DNA of 61,724 nucleotides from NCBI GenBank assembly GCA_004296955.1, contig SCVB01000028.1, positions 1-61,724 on the forward strand, in the 5' to 3' direction. Positions 44,515-52,985 of this stretch are shown in pieces. The notes below the pieces were generated by a model. That model made no database searches. It was not told the DNA's origin and saw only the letters and a list, made by a program, of their open reading frames with translations. A program made the translations under genes and the position numbers. Positions within the stretch are counted from its first letter, which is position 1. Each line of letters opens with the position of its first letter. The DNA is from Brevundimonas sp. Its GTDB lineage: Bacteria > Pseudomonadota > Alphaproteobacteria > Caulobacterales > Caulobacteraceae.

Positions 44515-45165
44515 TCAGCCAGCCGGTTCGATGATGATGACCGGCGGCGGAGCCGTCGGACTCGGGGCCGGCGCCGGCGTCGCGGCCGGACGGGCGGTGG
44601 GCGCCGTGTTCAGGGTCGTGGTCGACGGCGCTGCCTGAGCGGGGGCGTAGGCCCGCGGACCGGTGGCGGTTGGCGCCGGCGTCACCGTTCGCGAGGACGC
44701 GGCGGCCGAGGTCGGGCGGACGGCCTCACGGCGGGCCGGGGCCGGCGTCGGGGCGGCGCGGCGCATCGGGGCCGCCTCACGACGGACCGGCGCGGCGGCC
44801 GCCGGGGCCACGATCGCGGGCTCGGGCGTCGCGGCGGTCGTCAGCGGCGCGGCCGCGGTGTCTGTCGCCACCGCCGGCAGGACCGGAGCGGTCGCGGCCG
44901 GCTCGGCCAGCGGTACGGAGGTCTCTTCGCCGCCGCCCATCACCAGCATGGCGCCGATGCCGCCGAGCACCAGAACGGCGACGGGGGCCAGGATCATCCA
45001 GGTCTTGATCTTGCCCTGGCCGCCGCGCGCCTTGCCGCGACGGGCGTAGACGGGGACGAAGGGCTCGTCGGAGATGCTTTCCGCACGATTCGTCGCCTGC
45101 AGGTTCGGGACTTCAAGGCGGTCGCCGTAGGGTTTGGTATGGTCGGCGGGGTAGGTCACAGTCAT
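44515..45165 (-). CDS. Pro/Ala-rich single-pass membrane protein (second copy type)
   Basis: A 216-residue protein: polar N-terminal part with RRGKARGGQGKIKT, one membrane helix (about 55-77, WMILAPVAVLVLGGIGAMLVM), and a Pro/Ala/Thr-rich outer tail with Arg repeats (RREAAPMRRAAPTPAPARREAV), ending PPVIIIEPAG. It shares this layout and end motif with the 38.7-kb gene. GGAGGAAC precedes the ATG. A GGAAC-N17-GTT promoter lies 29-53 bases upstream, so it is probably a general-stress gene. Confidence 0.72.
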   Translation of the reverse strand: MTVTYPADHTKPYGDRLEVPNLQATNRAESISDEPFVPVYARRGKARGGQGKIKTWMILAPVAVLVLGGIGAMLVMGGGEETSVPLAEPAATAPVLPAVATDTAAAPLTTAATPEPAIVAPAAAAPVRREAAPMRRAAPTPAPARREAVRPTSAAASSRTVTPAPTATGPRAYAPAQAAPSTTTLNTAPTARPAATPAPAPSPTAPPPVIIIEPAG

Positions 45166-45193
45166 GGTTGTTCCTCCAAAATCTCGGGGAAGG

Positions 45194-45218
45194 AACAGTT
45201 CTGTGAGATCACGGTTCC
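45194..45218 (-). promoter_or_regulatory. EcfG-type general stress promoter
   Basis: On the minus strand GGAAC (45214-45218), 17 bases, then GTT (45194-45196) matches the alphaproteobacterial EcfG/SigT consensus. It is 29 bases from the ATG at 45165. The site is a perfect GGAAC/GTTCC palindrome at its ends, so it could also read rightward. Confidence 0.55.
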
Positions 45219-45242
45219 GCGATTTCGGTAAGGACGCGAAGA

Positions 45243-45280
45243 AGTACCGTTACCGCCGCAATTGGGGCGGCAACGGTACT
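45243..45280 (-). terminator. Hairpin terminator after the 45.3-kb gene
   Basis: AGTACCGTTACCGCC pairs with GGGCGGCAACGGTACT around a short A/T-containing loop (one bulge). Read leftward it follows the stop at 45314 and is trailed by TTCTTCG. Confidence 0.6.
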
Positions 45281-45313
45281 ATTTGGTGCTCAATCAATAC
45301 TGAAGTGCAGGTC

Positions 45314-45772
45314 TCAGAAGTTGGACAGTTCCGAGATCGACAGGACGGCGGGCTGGGGGTCGCCGCTGGAGTAGGTGCCGACCCAGATTTCGTAGCGGCC
45401 GGAGACCGAGCCGAGCGTCACGAGCGGATTGTTGTCCTCGCCCATGTCGTCGTCGCAGTACCATTCGCCGTTCGGGCCGTTGACCACCAGGGTGGTGTCG
45501 GCCTTGGACAGGACGGAGATCTTGATGTTCAGCGAGCCGTTGCCGTTCCACTGGAAGCGGAAGTCCGGGGCGTTGGTGATGTAGCCGGCGCAGCCGCTGC
45601 CGGCGTTGGAGGCGCTGATGTCGCCGCCCGCGCGCAGGCTGACGAGGTGCGGGTCGGGCTGGAAGCCCGGCGCCAGGGTGATGCTGCCGTAGTTGGGTTC
45701 GGCGTTGTAGTCCTGGGCCGCGACGGGTCCGGCGAGCGCGAGGGCGCAGGCGGCGATCAGAAGGTGTTTCAT
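45314..45772 (-). CDS. Exported PPC-like beta-sandwich protein
   Basis: A 152-residue exported protein; signal peptide MKHLLIAACALALAGPVAAQ. The mature part is DYNAEPNYGSITLAPGFQPDPHLVSLRAGGDI, then GYITNAPDFRFQWNG and LSKADTTLVVNGPNGEWYCDDDMGEDNNPLVTL. It resembles the Caulobacterales proteins often mislabelled peptidase S1. I see no Ser/His/Asp triad; the fold is more like a bacterial pre-peptidase C-terminal domain. The acidic DDDMGEDN may bind calcium. One disulfide pair possible. Confidence 0.8.
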   Translation of the reverse strand: MKHLLIAACALALAGPVAAQDYNAEPNYGSITLAPGFQPDPHLVSLRAGGDISASNAGSGCAGYITNAPDFRFQWNGNGSLNIKISVLSKADTTLVVNGPNGEWYCDDDMGEDNNPLVTLGSVSGRYEIWVGTYSSGDPQPAVLSISELSNF

Positions 45773-46033
45773 CGGTGTGGTCCCCCGGGGATTGGCCCGG
45801 CCCCACGCCGTCAACCCTCGTTCGACGATTAAGCCTTGCCATTGGGCGTACTTCAAGCGGTCGTCAGACTTCGGCAGGTTCACCCGACGTCACCGCCGCA
45901 TCGGCGCCACGGCCGGCCGCAAACCGTCGTTCATCCCCCCGCAAACGCCCCTGTGATTCCCCCGCCGGTTGACCGCGACCGGTCGCTTGTCCATCACCAC
46001 AGGACGGACGGCTTCCGCGGAGAGACGACGACG

Positions 46034-47833
46034 ATGGGTCTGGTGGCGAACATCAAGCGCAACATGCGTTTCGCCAAGGGGCTGCGCCGTCTGCTCAAGC
46101 GCATCAAGCCGATCGAGCTGGATAGCGCCGATCTGGTCTGCGACGACTGGGAAGAGGCGGTCGACCGGTTCGGCGACCGGGTCGCCATCCAGGACGACCG
46201 GCGCTCGGTGACCTATCGCGAGCTTGACGCCATGGCCAACCGTTTCGGCCACTGGGCCCAGAGCCGGCGGCTCAAGCGCGGCGACACCATCGCCCTGGTG
46301 ATGCTGAACCGGGCCGAATACATCGCCGCATGGCTGGGCTTCTCCAAGGTCGGCGTGGCCACCGCCCTGATCAACACCAATCTGACCGGCCACGCCCTGG
46401 CCCACTGCCTGTCGATCTCCAACGCCTCCCAGGTCGTCACCGACGAGGATTGCTGGAAACGGGTCGAGGACGCCCGGGATCTGTCCGGCCGCAACCTGAT
46501 GCTCTGGGTGCTGGGCCTGAGGGACGAGGACGAGGCCGACGCCCGGCGCGGCCTCGACAAGCCGGTGCGCAGCGGCTCCTCCGTGCGCCCGGCCCGGACG
46601 GCCCGCTCCGGCCTGACCAACCGCGACACGGCGCTTTACATCTACACCTCGGGCACCACGGGCCTGCCCAAGGCGGCCAAGATCACCCATGCGCGGGCGC
46701 GGACCTATATGCGCGCCTTCGCCGGCGCGACCGGGGCGACCGAGAAGGACGTCACCTTCAACGTCCTGCCGCTCTATCACTCGACCGGCGGCCTTGTCGG
46801 GGTCGGTCCCGCCCTGCTGAACGGCGGCCGGCTGGTGCTGCGCAAGCGGTTCTCGGCGACGACCTTCTGGCCGGACGTGAAGGCCTCGGGCGCGACCCTG
46901 TTCGTCTATATCGGCGAGCTGTGCCGCTATCTGGTCAACTGCCCGGAAAACCCCGATGAACGGGCGCACAGCCTGCGCCTGGCCTTCGGCAACGGCCTGC
47001 GGCCCGACGTCTGGACCGAGTTCCAGAAGCGGTTCGCCGTGCCGAACATCCTCGAATTCTACGGCTCCACCGAGGGCAATGTCTCGGTGTTCAATTTCGA
47101 CGGCAAGCCGGGCGCCATTGGCCGGGTGCCGGGCTTCCTGAAGAAGCAGATCAATTTCCGTCTCGTCCGCTTCGACATGGATACCGAGGAGCCGGTTCGC
47201 GGGGTCGACGGCCTGTGCCAGCTGGCGAAGCCGGGCGAGGTCGGCGAGGCCCTGGGCATGATCGGCGACGACATCCGTCACGCCTTCTCGGGTTATGCCG
47301 ACAAGGCCGCCTCGGAGAAGAAGATCCTGCGCGACGTCTTCGTGCGCGGCGATCGCTGGTTCCGCACCGGCGACCTGATGCGCCAGGACAGCGAAGGCTA
47401 TGTCTATTTCATCGACCGCATCGGCGACACCTATCGGTGGAAGGGCGAGAACGTCTCGACGGCCGAGGTCGAGCAGCGGCTGGCCGACGCGCCGGGCGTC
47501 CAGGAGGTGATCGCCTATGGCGTTCCGGTGCCGGGCCATGAAGGCAAGGCGGGCATGGTCGCCCTGGTCATCGACGGCCGCTTCGCCGCCAAGGCCTTTG
47601 CGGACTGGGTCGACCAGGAACTGCCCGTCTACGCCCGGCCGGCCTTCGTGCGCCTGATCAAGGCCGCCGATACGACCGGCACCTTCAAATACAAGAAGAC
47701 CGACCTCGTCGCCGACGGTTTCGACCCGGAGAAGATCGACGGGCCCCTCTACATCCGGGGCGGCAAGAACGGCTACACCCGGTTCAGCGAGGCGGCGCGC
47801 GAGGCGATCCTGAACGGAACCACGCGGCTCTAG
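46034..47833 (+). CDS. Long-chain acyl-CoA synthetase (FATP-type)
   Basis: A 599-residue ANL enzyme that activates fatty acids with ATP and CoA. The AMP-binding core reads LYIYTSGTTGLPKAAKITHARA. Further motifs are LPLYHSTGGLVGVGPALLNGGRLVLRKRFS and EFYGSTEGNVSVFNFDG (FATP type), with the hinge GDLMRQDSEGYVYFIDRIGDTYRWKGENVSTAEVE and the catalytic Lys in GTFKYKKTDL. It matches very-long-chain synthetase/FATP and not FadD. The start at 46034 is preceded by weak GAGA; longer frames upstream are unsupported. It may feed acyl-CoA oxidation linked to ETF. Confidence 0.95.
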   Translation: MGLVANIKRNMRFAKGLRRLLKRIKPIELDSADLVCDDWEEAVDRFGDRVAIQDDRRSVTYRELDAMANRFGHWAQSRRLKRGDTIALVMLNRAEYIAAWLGFSKVGVATALINTNLTGHALAHCLSISNASQVVTDEDCWKRVEDARDLSGRNLMLWVLGLRDEDEADARRGLDKPVRSGSSVRPARTARSGLTNRDTALYIYTSGTTGLPKAAKITHARARTYMRAFAGATGATEKDVTFNVLPLYHSTGGLVGVGPALLNGGRLVLRKRFSATTFWPDVKASGATLFVYIGELCRYLVNCPENPDERAHSLRLAFGNGLRPDVWTEFQKRFAVPNILEFYGSTEGNVSVFNFDGKPGAIGRVPGFLKKQINFRLVRFDMDTEEPVRGVDGLCQLAKPGEVGEALGMIGDDIRHAFSGYADKAASEKKILRDVFVRGDRWFRTGDLMRQDSEGYVYFIDRIGDTYRWKGENVSTAEVEQRLADAPGVQEVIAYGVPVPGHEGKAGMVALVIDGRFAAKAFADWVDQELPVYARPAFVRLIKAADTTGTFKYKKTDLVADGFDPEKIDGPLYIRGGKNGYTRFSEAAREAILNGTTRL

Positions 47834-47913
47834 AAGACGCCGGTTCGCAACCGCCCCTTAATCATTAACGGCGAAGGTCTGGCTCTCTCGCGCGCAGGAC
47901 CGTTTCGCCCTCC

Positions 47914-48783
47914 ATGTTCCAGATTATCGGCATCTTGCTGCTGTTCGGCCTTGTGTTCGGCAGCTACATCATCTCGGGCGGCAAGATGGAGGTCATCCTT
48001 CACTCCCTGCCCCACGAGATGATGGCCATCGGCGGCGCCGGCGTCGCCGCCTTCCTGATCTCGAACAGCGTCACCACGATGAAGGCGACGCTGGGCGGCC
48101 TGGGCAAGGCATTCGGCGGGCCCAAATGGAAGAAGCAGGACTACAAGGACCTGCTGTCGCTGCTGTTCCAGCTGACCAAGACGATGAAGTCCAAGGGCGT
48201 GATCGCCCTCGAAAGCCACATCGAAAAGCCCGCCGAGAGCACCATCTTCCAGAAATACCCCAAGGTGCTGAAGGACCATTTCGCCACCGACTTCATCTGC
48301 GACACCCTGCGGATGATGACGATGAACCTCGAGGATCCTCACCAGATCGAGGACGCGATGGAAAAGCAGCTGGAGAAGCACCACCACGAGGCGCTGGAGG
48401 CGCCCCACGCCCTGACCAACCTGGCCGACGCCCTGCCGGCGCTGGGCATCGTCGCGGCCGTGCTGGGCGTGATCAAGACCATGGGCTCGATCACCGAGCC
48501 GCCGGAAATTCTCGGCGGCATGATCGGCGGGGCCCTGGTCGGCACCTTCCTCGGCGTCTTCCTGGCCTACGGCCTGGTCGGGCCGATCGCCACCCGGCTG
48601 AAGTCCATCGTCGACGAGGAGTCGGCCTTCTACAAGATCATCCAGTCGGTGCTGGTCGCCCACCTGCATGGCAATGCGGCGCAGATCTCGGTCGAGATCG
48701 GTCGCGGCGACATTCCGTCGGCCGCCCAGCCGTCCTTCCTCGAGATGGAAGAATCGCTCTCCGCGGCGCCGTCGGACGCCTGA
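47914..48783 (+). CDS. motA: Flagellar motor stator protein MotA
   Basis: A 289-residue inner-membrane proton-channel subunit with four helices. MFQIIGILLLFGLVFGSYIISGGKMEVI starts it; LEDPHQIEDAMEKQLEKHHHEA is the cytoplasmic torque region. ALGIVAAVLGVIKTMGSI and GALVGTFLGVFLAYGLVGPIATRL supply TM3 and TM4 with the conserved Pro residues. No motB is adjacent, as in Caulobacter, where the two are apart. Upstream TTAATCATTAA is suggestive but does not match the TTAA-N7-TTAA CtrA site. Confidence 0.97.
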   Translation: MFQIIGILLLFGLVFGSYIISGGKMEVILHSLPHEMMAIGGAGVAAFLISNSVTTMKATLGGLGKAFGGPKWKKQDYKDLLSLLFQLTKTMKSKGVIALESHIEKPAESTIFQKYPKVLKDHFATDFICDTLRMMTMNLEDPHQIEDAMEKQLEKHHHEALEAPHALTNLADALPALGIVAAVLGVIKTMGSITEPPEILGGMIGGALVGTFLGVFLAYGLVGPIATRLKSIVDEESAFYKIIQSVLVAHLHGNAAQISVEIGRGDIPSAAQPSFLEMEESLSAAPSDA

Positions 48784-48827
48784 TCTCACGGAGCCGACAC
48801 GGCTGATCACCGCGGATCACGGACCGG

Positions 48828-48852
48828 GGAACGACTCCGGACGCCGCCGGTT
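48828..48852 (+). promoter_or_regulatory. EcfG-type general stress promoter
   Basis: GGAAC (48828-48832), 17 bases, then GTT (48850-48852), 63 bases before the ATG of the lipoprotein at 48916. Matches GGAAC-N16/17-(C)GTT. Confidence 0.55.
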
Positions 48853-48915
48853 ACGCCGTCGATCGATCGCGCCGGCGACTGATTCGTCCGTGGCGATCGT
48901 CCGGAGGATCACGCC

Positions 48916-49203
48916 ATGACCGTCAGGATCACCACCCTCGCCGCTCTCGGTTCGCTCGCCCTCGCCGCCTGTTCGGGCGGAGGCGACGCCGCGAAGACCG
49001 ACGCCGCGACCGACGTCGCCGCGGACACAGCCGCTACGGCTTCGCCCGGGAGCGCCGCGCCGACGGGCGAGGTGACGCCGGCGCCGGTCGAGCCGGCCAT
49101 GCCGCCGCGTCCCGAGGGCGACTATCCCCCCGGCCAGACGCCGCCGACCCTGCCGACCGAACCGGCGATGACCTCTCCGGCGACCAGTCCGCCGCCGCAA
49201 TAG
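48916..49203 (+). CDS. Small Ala/Pro-rich lipoprotein
   Basis: A 95-residue lipoprotein: signal to lipobox LAAC (Cys19), then a disordered mature part rich in Ala, Thr, Asp and Pro (SGGGDAAKTDAATDVAADTAATASPGSAAPTG). GGAGG lies upstream of the ATG. It belongs to a family of such lipoproteins in the next 1.7 kb, although its second half is Pro-rich instead of Ala-rich. A stress-type promoter precedes it. Function unknown. Confidence 0.78.
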   Translation: MTVRITTLAALGSLALAACSGGGDAAKTDAATDVAADTAATASPGSAAPTGEVTPAPVEPAMPPRPEGDYPPGQTPPTLPTEPAMTSPATSPPPQ

Positions 49204-49379
49204 ACCGTCGGTGCTCCGGCCGGTCGCAAGCTGCTAACGGGCGCGCCGGTTCCTTCCCCCTGCGTCACAATGGTTCACGAACGCGTGAGAATTTGGCTTG
49301 GCTTTCGCTCACGTTCCCGTTATCCCGGAACTGCGAGGAGTTCATGACCTCGTATGACCCTTCTGAAGGAATAAACATT

Positions 49380-49628
49380 ATGCGCATCACCGCTCTGGTC
49401 GCCGCTTCGGTCGCCGCTCTGGCCCTGGCCGCCTGCACCCCCGCCGCCGACAAGGCCGAAGAAGCCCCGGCCACGGACGCCGCTGCTGAAGCCCCGGCCG
49501 CCGACGCCGCCATGGCCCCGGCTGCCGACGCCGCTGCTCCGGCCGCCGACGCCGCTGCCGCCGCCCCGGCCGCCGACGCCGCTGCCGCTCCGGCTGCCGA
49601 CGCCGCTGCCCCGGCCGCCGCTCACTAA
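49380..49628 (+). CDS. Ala-rich repeat lipoprotein
   Basis: An 82-residue lipoprotein: MRITALVAASVAALALAAC lipobox (Cys19), then nearly pure APAADAA-type repeats to the C-terminal AAH. It shares the MRITAL start with the gene at 49821. AAGGA lies 10 bases before the ATG. Ends with a classical terminator. Intrinsically disordered; perhaps a periplasmic spacer or tether. Confidence 0.82.
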   Translation: MRITALVAASVAALALAACTPAADKAEEAPATDAAAEAPAADAAMAPAADAAAPAADAAAAAPAADAAAAPAADAAAPAAAH

Positions 49629-49669
49629 TACGAGCGACATCATTCGGGCCTTCGGGTCTGATGAAGGAA

Positions 49670-49697
49670 GGGCCGTCCCGGAAGGGGCGGCCCTTTT
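49670..49697 (+). terminator. Rho-independent terminator
   Basis: GGGCCGTCCC pairs with GGGGCGGCCC, and five T follow. It ends the 49380 transcript. Confidence 0.9.
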
Positions 49698-49820
49698 TCG
49701 TTGTCCTGCGCGCCGGCCGGCGGCGAAGGTGGGCGCTATTTAACTTGCGGGGGTTCGTCGAGGGTCGGTATCCAGTGGACCGGGACACCCTCGTCCGAAG
49801 ATTCTTCCAGGAGCCATCCG

Positions 49821-50099
49821 ATGCGCATCACCGCCCTGATCGTCGCCGCCTCCGCCGCGCTTGCCCTGACCGCCTGCCAGAAGGCTGAGGAAAAGGCCCC
49901 CGACGCATCCTCCGAAGCCGTCGAGGCCTCCGGCGTGGCCGATCCGACCGCCGCCACCACCACCATCGACCAGGCCGCCGCCGACGCCCAGGCCGCAGCC
50001 GACGCCGCCGCCGCCGCCGAAATGGCCCCGGCCGCCGCGGACGCCCCCGCGCCGGCCGCAGCCTCGGCCGCTCCGGACCCGGCCGCCGCCGCCCACTAG
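49821..50099 (+). CDS. Ala-rich lipoprotein, paralogue
   Basis: A 92-residue lipoprotein starting MRITALIVAASAALALTAC (lipobox, Cys19), then KAEEKAPDASSEAVEASGVADPTAATTT and Ala-rich repeats ending AAAAH. Clear paralogue of the 49380 protein. AGGAG is 8 bases upstream of the ATG. It has its own terminator, so the run is a set of monocistronic copies and not one operon. Confidence 0.82.
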   Translation: MRITALIVAASAALALTACQKAEEKAPDASSEAVEASGVADPTAATTTIDQAAADAQAAADAAAAAEMAPAAADAPAPAAASAAPDPAAAAH

Positions 50100-50140
50100 G
50101 CCGGCGTCCGACGCCTCAGGCGACGGGATGAGACGAAACA

Positions 50141-50173
50141 GGGGTCGTCCTTCGGGGCGGCCCCTTCTTCTTT
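50141..50173 (+). terminator. Rho-independent terminator
   Basis: GGGGTCGTCC and GGGCGGCCCC flank a TTCG loop, then TTCTTCTTT. The stem composition resembles that at 49670, supporting duplication of the whole unit. Confidence 0.8.
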
Positions 50174-50286
50174 GCGCGCTGAAAAGGAACATCCGCCGAG
50201 CGACGGTATTTCATCTGCGGTCACAGCTTGGCCGTCGGCGCCCGGACCGTCGGGCGCCGTCGCCACCAGCCAAAGGGATTTTCACC

Positions 50287-50622
50287 ATGCGCACCGCCGT
50301 TCTGATCGCCGCCGCCGCGGCCCTTGCCCTTTCCGCCTGCAACCGGACTGACGACGCCGCCACCGACGCCTCGACCGAAGCGATGGACGCCTCGAGCGCC
50401 GCGACCGACACGGCGGCGACGACCGGCGGCGGGTCCGGTGGAACCGGCGGAACCGGCGGCGCTGCCGGAAGCGCTGCGCCTGCGTCGGGCGAGACCATGG
50501 ATCCCGCCACGGGCGGAGCGGTCTCCGACGGGGCGATGACGCCCTCGGCCCAGCCGGGCGACACGGCCGGCAACAACGTCACCGAAACCCAGCGCCGACT
50601 GGACCCGCCCGCACCGCAGTAG
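50287..50622 (+). CDS. Ala/Gly-rich lipoprotein, third paralogue
   Basis: A 111-residue lipoprotein: MRTAVLIAAAAALALSAC lipobox (Cys18), then an Asp/Ala/Thr part (TDDAATDASTEAMDASSAATDTAATT), a GGSGGTGGTGG linker and a polar end. Same layout as the two upstream genes but a longer mature part. AAAGGGA precedes the ATG. A GGAAC box 100 bases upstream has GTA instead of GTT at 15 bases, so a stress promoter is only weakly suggested. A GGGCCGC/GCGGCCC hairpin follows at 50643. Confidence 0.78.
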   Translation: MRTAVLIAAAAALALSACNRTDDAATDASTEAMDASSAATDTAATTGGGSGGTGGTGGAAGSAAPASGETMDPATGGAVSDGAMTPSAQPGDTAGNNVTETQRRLDPPAPQ

Positions 50623-50718
50623 GGCCCGCGCCGGACATAAGGGGCCGCTCGAACGCGGGCGGCCCTGCCCCGCGCGGAATTTCATTGTCTCGGCCGGCGA
50701 CCTGTATAGGCGGGGCGG

Positions 50719-52515
50719 ATGGCTGAAGACCGCGCGCCCCGGCTGATCTGGACCGAAGACGGCTCGCCGCGTTCGGGACGGTTCGACGACATCTATTTCT
50801 CGCGCGAGGATGGCCTAGCCGAAACCCGCGCCGTGTTTCTCGCCGGATGCGGCCTGCCCGGGGCCTGGCTTGGACGGACGCGGTTCTGCGTCGGCGAACT
50901 GGGCTTCGGCACGGGCCTGAACATCGCCGCCCTGCTGGATCTGTGGCGCCGTGAGGGGCCGCCCGGGGCGCGGCTGGAAATCTTCTCGGTCGAGGCCTTT
51001 CCGCTGGCGCGGCACGAGGCGGCGCGGGCCCTGGCCGCCTGGCCGGAGCTGGCCGAGGCCGCCGGCGCCCTGCTCGACGCCTGGCCGGCGACAACGCCCG
51101 GCTTCCACCGCCTGGACCTTCCGGTCTTCAACGCCACCCTGGACCTGGCGGTCGGCGACGCCGGCTGGGCCCTGTCGCAGTGGACCGGTCGGGCCGACGC
51201 CTGGTTTCTCGACGGCTTCGCCCCCTCGACCAATCCGGGCATGTGGTCCGACGCCGTGCTGGACGGGATCGCCGCCCGCTCGGCCCCCGACGCCCGGGTC
51301 GCGACCTTCACCGTCGCCGGAGCGGTGCGCCGGGGTCTGGCGGCGCGCGGCTTCGTCGTCGAGAAGCGGCCCGGCCATGGCCGCAAGCGCGAACGGCTTG
51401 AGGCCCGCCTGCCGGGCCCGGCGTCCGCGCCCCGCCCGACGCCGACGGTCGCCGTGGTCGGGGCCGGCATCGCCGGCGCGGCCCTGGCCCGGGCCTTCGC
51501 CGTCCTGGGCCTGCGCGCGACCGTGGTCGAGGCCGAGCGGCCCGGCGCCGGCGGGTCCGGCTTTCCCGCCGGGCTGGTGACGCCGCGCCTCGACGCCGGC
51601 GACGGGGACATCGCCGCCCTCTACGCCCAGGCCCTGACGCGCGCGGCCGCCCTCTATGCCGGGATACCCGGCGCCGTGGTCGGGGCGGGGGTGCTTCAGC
51701 TCGAACAGACGCCGCGCGACGCCGGCCGGTTCGCCAAGGTCGCGGCCCAGGCGATCTGGCCCGACGGCGCCATGGCCGTGCGCGACGCAGCCGCCTGCGC
51801 GGCCCAGATCGGCGAGCCGGCGACGGGGGGCGGCCTGTGGATGGGCGAGGCCATGGCGATCCGCCCGGCGGCGGTGCTCGAGACCTGGCTGGCCGACGCC
51901 GACCGGCTGATCGCGACGGCGGCCGGGATCGCGCGCGCGGACGACGGCTGGCGGTTGCTGGACCCGTCCGGGGCGGTGATCCTCACGGCCGACATCGTGG
52001 TCATCGCCGCCGGCTGGGGCGCCGCCGCCCTCGCGCCGGATCTTCCGCTGGCCCCGGTGCGGGGCCAGGCCGACTGGGTGGAGGGGGTCGCGACGGGCCC
52101 GGTCGCCTGGGGCGGCTATGCGACGCCGACGGGGAGCGGCCTGCTGTTCGGCGCCACCCATGACCGGGGCGAGACGGGCGGCGGGCCGACCGCCGAGGCC
52201 AGCGCCCGCAATCTGGCCACGGTCGCCGCCCGCCTGCCGGAACTGGCGGCGCGCATCGCCGCAGCCGGACCGGTGCAGTCCCGGACGGCTGTGCGCGCCA
52301 CGACGCCGGACCGGCTGCCGCTGGCCGGGGCGGCCGGCCCCGACGGCCTGTTCATCCTCGGCGGCCTCGGCTCGCGCGGCCTGTGCGCGGCCCCCCTGCT
52401 GGCCGAGCATGTCGCGGCCCTGGCCACGGGCGCGTCGTCGCCGCTGCCGGCTGGTCTGGCTGCGCGGGTCGCGCCGTTGCGAAATGCGATTGGCGGAGGA
52501 CCTTGTGCAACCTGA
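50719..52515 (+). CDS. mnmC: Bifunctional tRNA mnm5U methyltransferase/oxidase MnmC
   Basis: A 598-residue two-domain tRNA wobble-modification enzyme. The N-terminal MnmD methyltransferase (about 1-235) has the SAM motif ELGFGTGLN and DAWFLDGFAPSTNPGMW. The C-terminal FAD oxidase (about 240-598) has the dinucleotide motif VAVVGAGIAGAALARAFA and the ending GGLGSRGLCAAPLLAEH. The oxidase removes the carboxymethyl group, then the methylase makes mnm5(s2)U34. The order is as in enterobacteria. Confidence 0.95.
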   Translation: MAEDRAPRLIWTEDGSPRSGRFDDIYFSREDGLAETRAVFLAGCGLPGAWLGRTRFCVGELGFGTGLNIAALLDLWRREGPPGARLEIFSVEAFPLARHEAARALAAWPELAEAAGALLDAWPATTPGFHRLDLPVFNATLDLAVGDAGWALSQWTGRADAWFLDGFAPSTNPGMWSDAVLDGIAARSAPDARVATFTVAGAVRRGLAARGFVVEKRPGHGRKRERLEARLPGPASAPRPTPTVAVVGAGIAGAALARAFAVLGLRATVVEAERPGAGGSGFPAGLVTPRLDAGDGDIAALYAQALTRAAALYAGIPGAVVGAGVLQLEQTPRDAGRFAKVAAQAIWPDGAMAVRDAAACAAQIGEPATGGGLWMGEAMAIRPAAVLETWLADADRLIATAAGIARADDGWRLLDPSGAVILTADIVVIAAGWGAAALAPDLPLAPVRGQADWVEGVATGPVAWGGYATPTGSGLLFGATHDRGETGGGPTAEASARNLATVAARLPELAARIAAAGPVQSRTAVRATTPDRLPLAGAAGPDGLFILGGLGSRGLCAAPLLAEHVAALATGASSPLPAGLAARVAPLRNAIGGGPCAT

Positions 52516-52559
52516 CCGCATGTAGGAGGCTCGGGTCAACTTCCCCGAGGAGACCCACC

Positions 52560-52970
52560 ATGCGCACGCCCGCCATCGCCGCCCTCGGCGTCCTCGCCGC
52601 CCTCGCCAGCTGCGCCCCCGTGGCGGACGGCGGCATGGCAGAGAACGCGCCCGCTCGCGCCCGTCAGTGTTTCAGCATCAGTCAGGTCGACAATTTCGCC
52701 CAGGGTCGGCGCGACCAGATCTTCCTCGGCGTGGGCCGCAACGACGTCTATGAGCTCGACGCCGCCGGCGGCTGCCCCGACATGGATTTCGCCATCCGCC
52801 TGGCCCTGATCCCCGATGGCGGAGCGGTCGGAACCCGCCTGTGCACCGACGACTGGGCCCGGATCATGGTGCCGGGCTCGGCGTCCCAGACCAGCGTCTG
52901 CCGCGTGCGCGTCAGCCGCAAGCTGACCGCCGAGGAGATCGCCGCCCTGCCGGCCGACCACCGACCCTGA
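52560..52970 (+). CDS. DUF6491-family lipoprotein (copy A)
   Basis: A 136-residue lipoprotein: lipobox LASC (Cys18), then ARQCFSISQVDNFAQGRRDQIFLGVGRNDVYELDAAGGCPDMDF, RLCTDDWARI and CRVRVSRKLTAEEIAALP. This is the DUF6491 pattern, found in Caulobacterales and Sphingomonadales; function unknown. Four Cys besides the lipid site can form two disulfides. It is 45 bases after mnmC and 15 before its tandem paralogue. Confidence 0.88.
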   Translation: MRTPAIAALGVLAALASCAPVADGGMAENAPARARQCFSISQVDNFAQGRRDQIFLGVGRNDVYELDAAGGCPDMDFAIRLALIPDGGAVGTRLCTDDWARIMVPGSASQTSVCRVRVSRKLTAEEIAALPADHRP

Positions 52971-52985
52971 CGCCTGGAGCCCCTG

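Noticed and set aside
45314-45772. Secreted S1 serine protease
   Set aside because: The label is common for such proteins, but I see no catalytic triad and the length is too short for S1.
47860-47880. CtrA box upstream of motA
   Set aside because: TTAATCATTAA has the two TTAA halves only 3 bases apart instead of 7, so it does not match the consensus.
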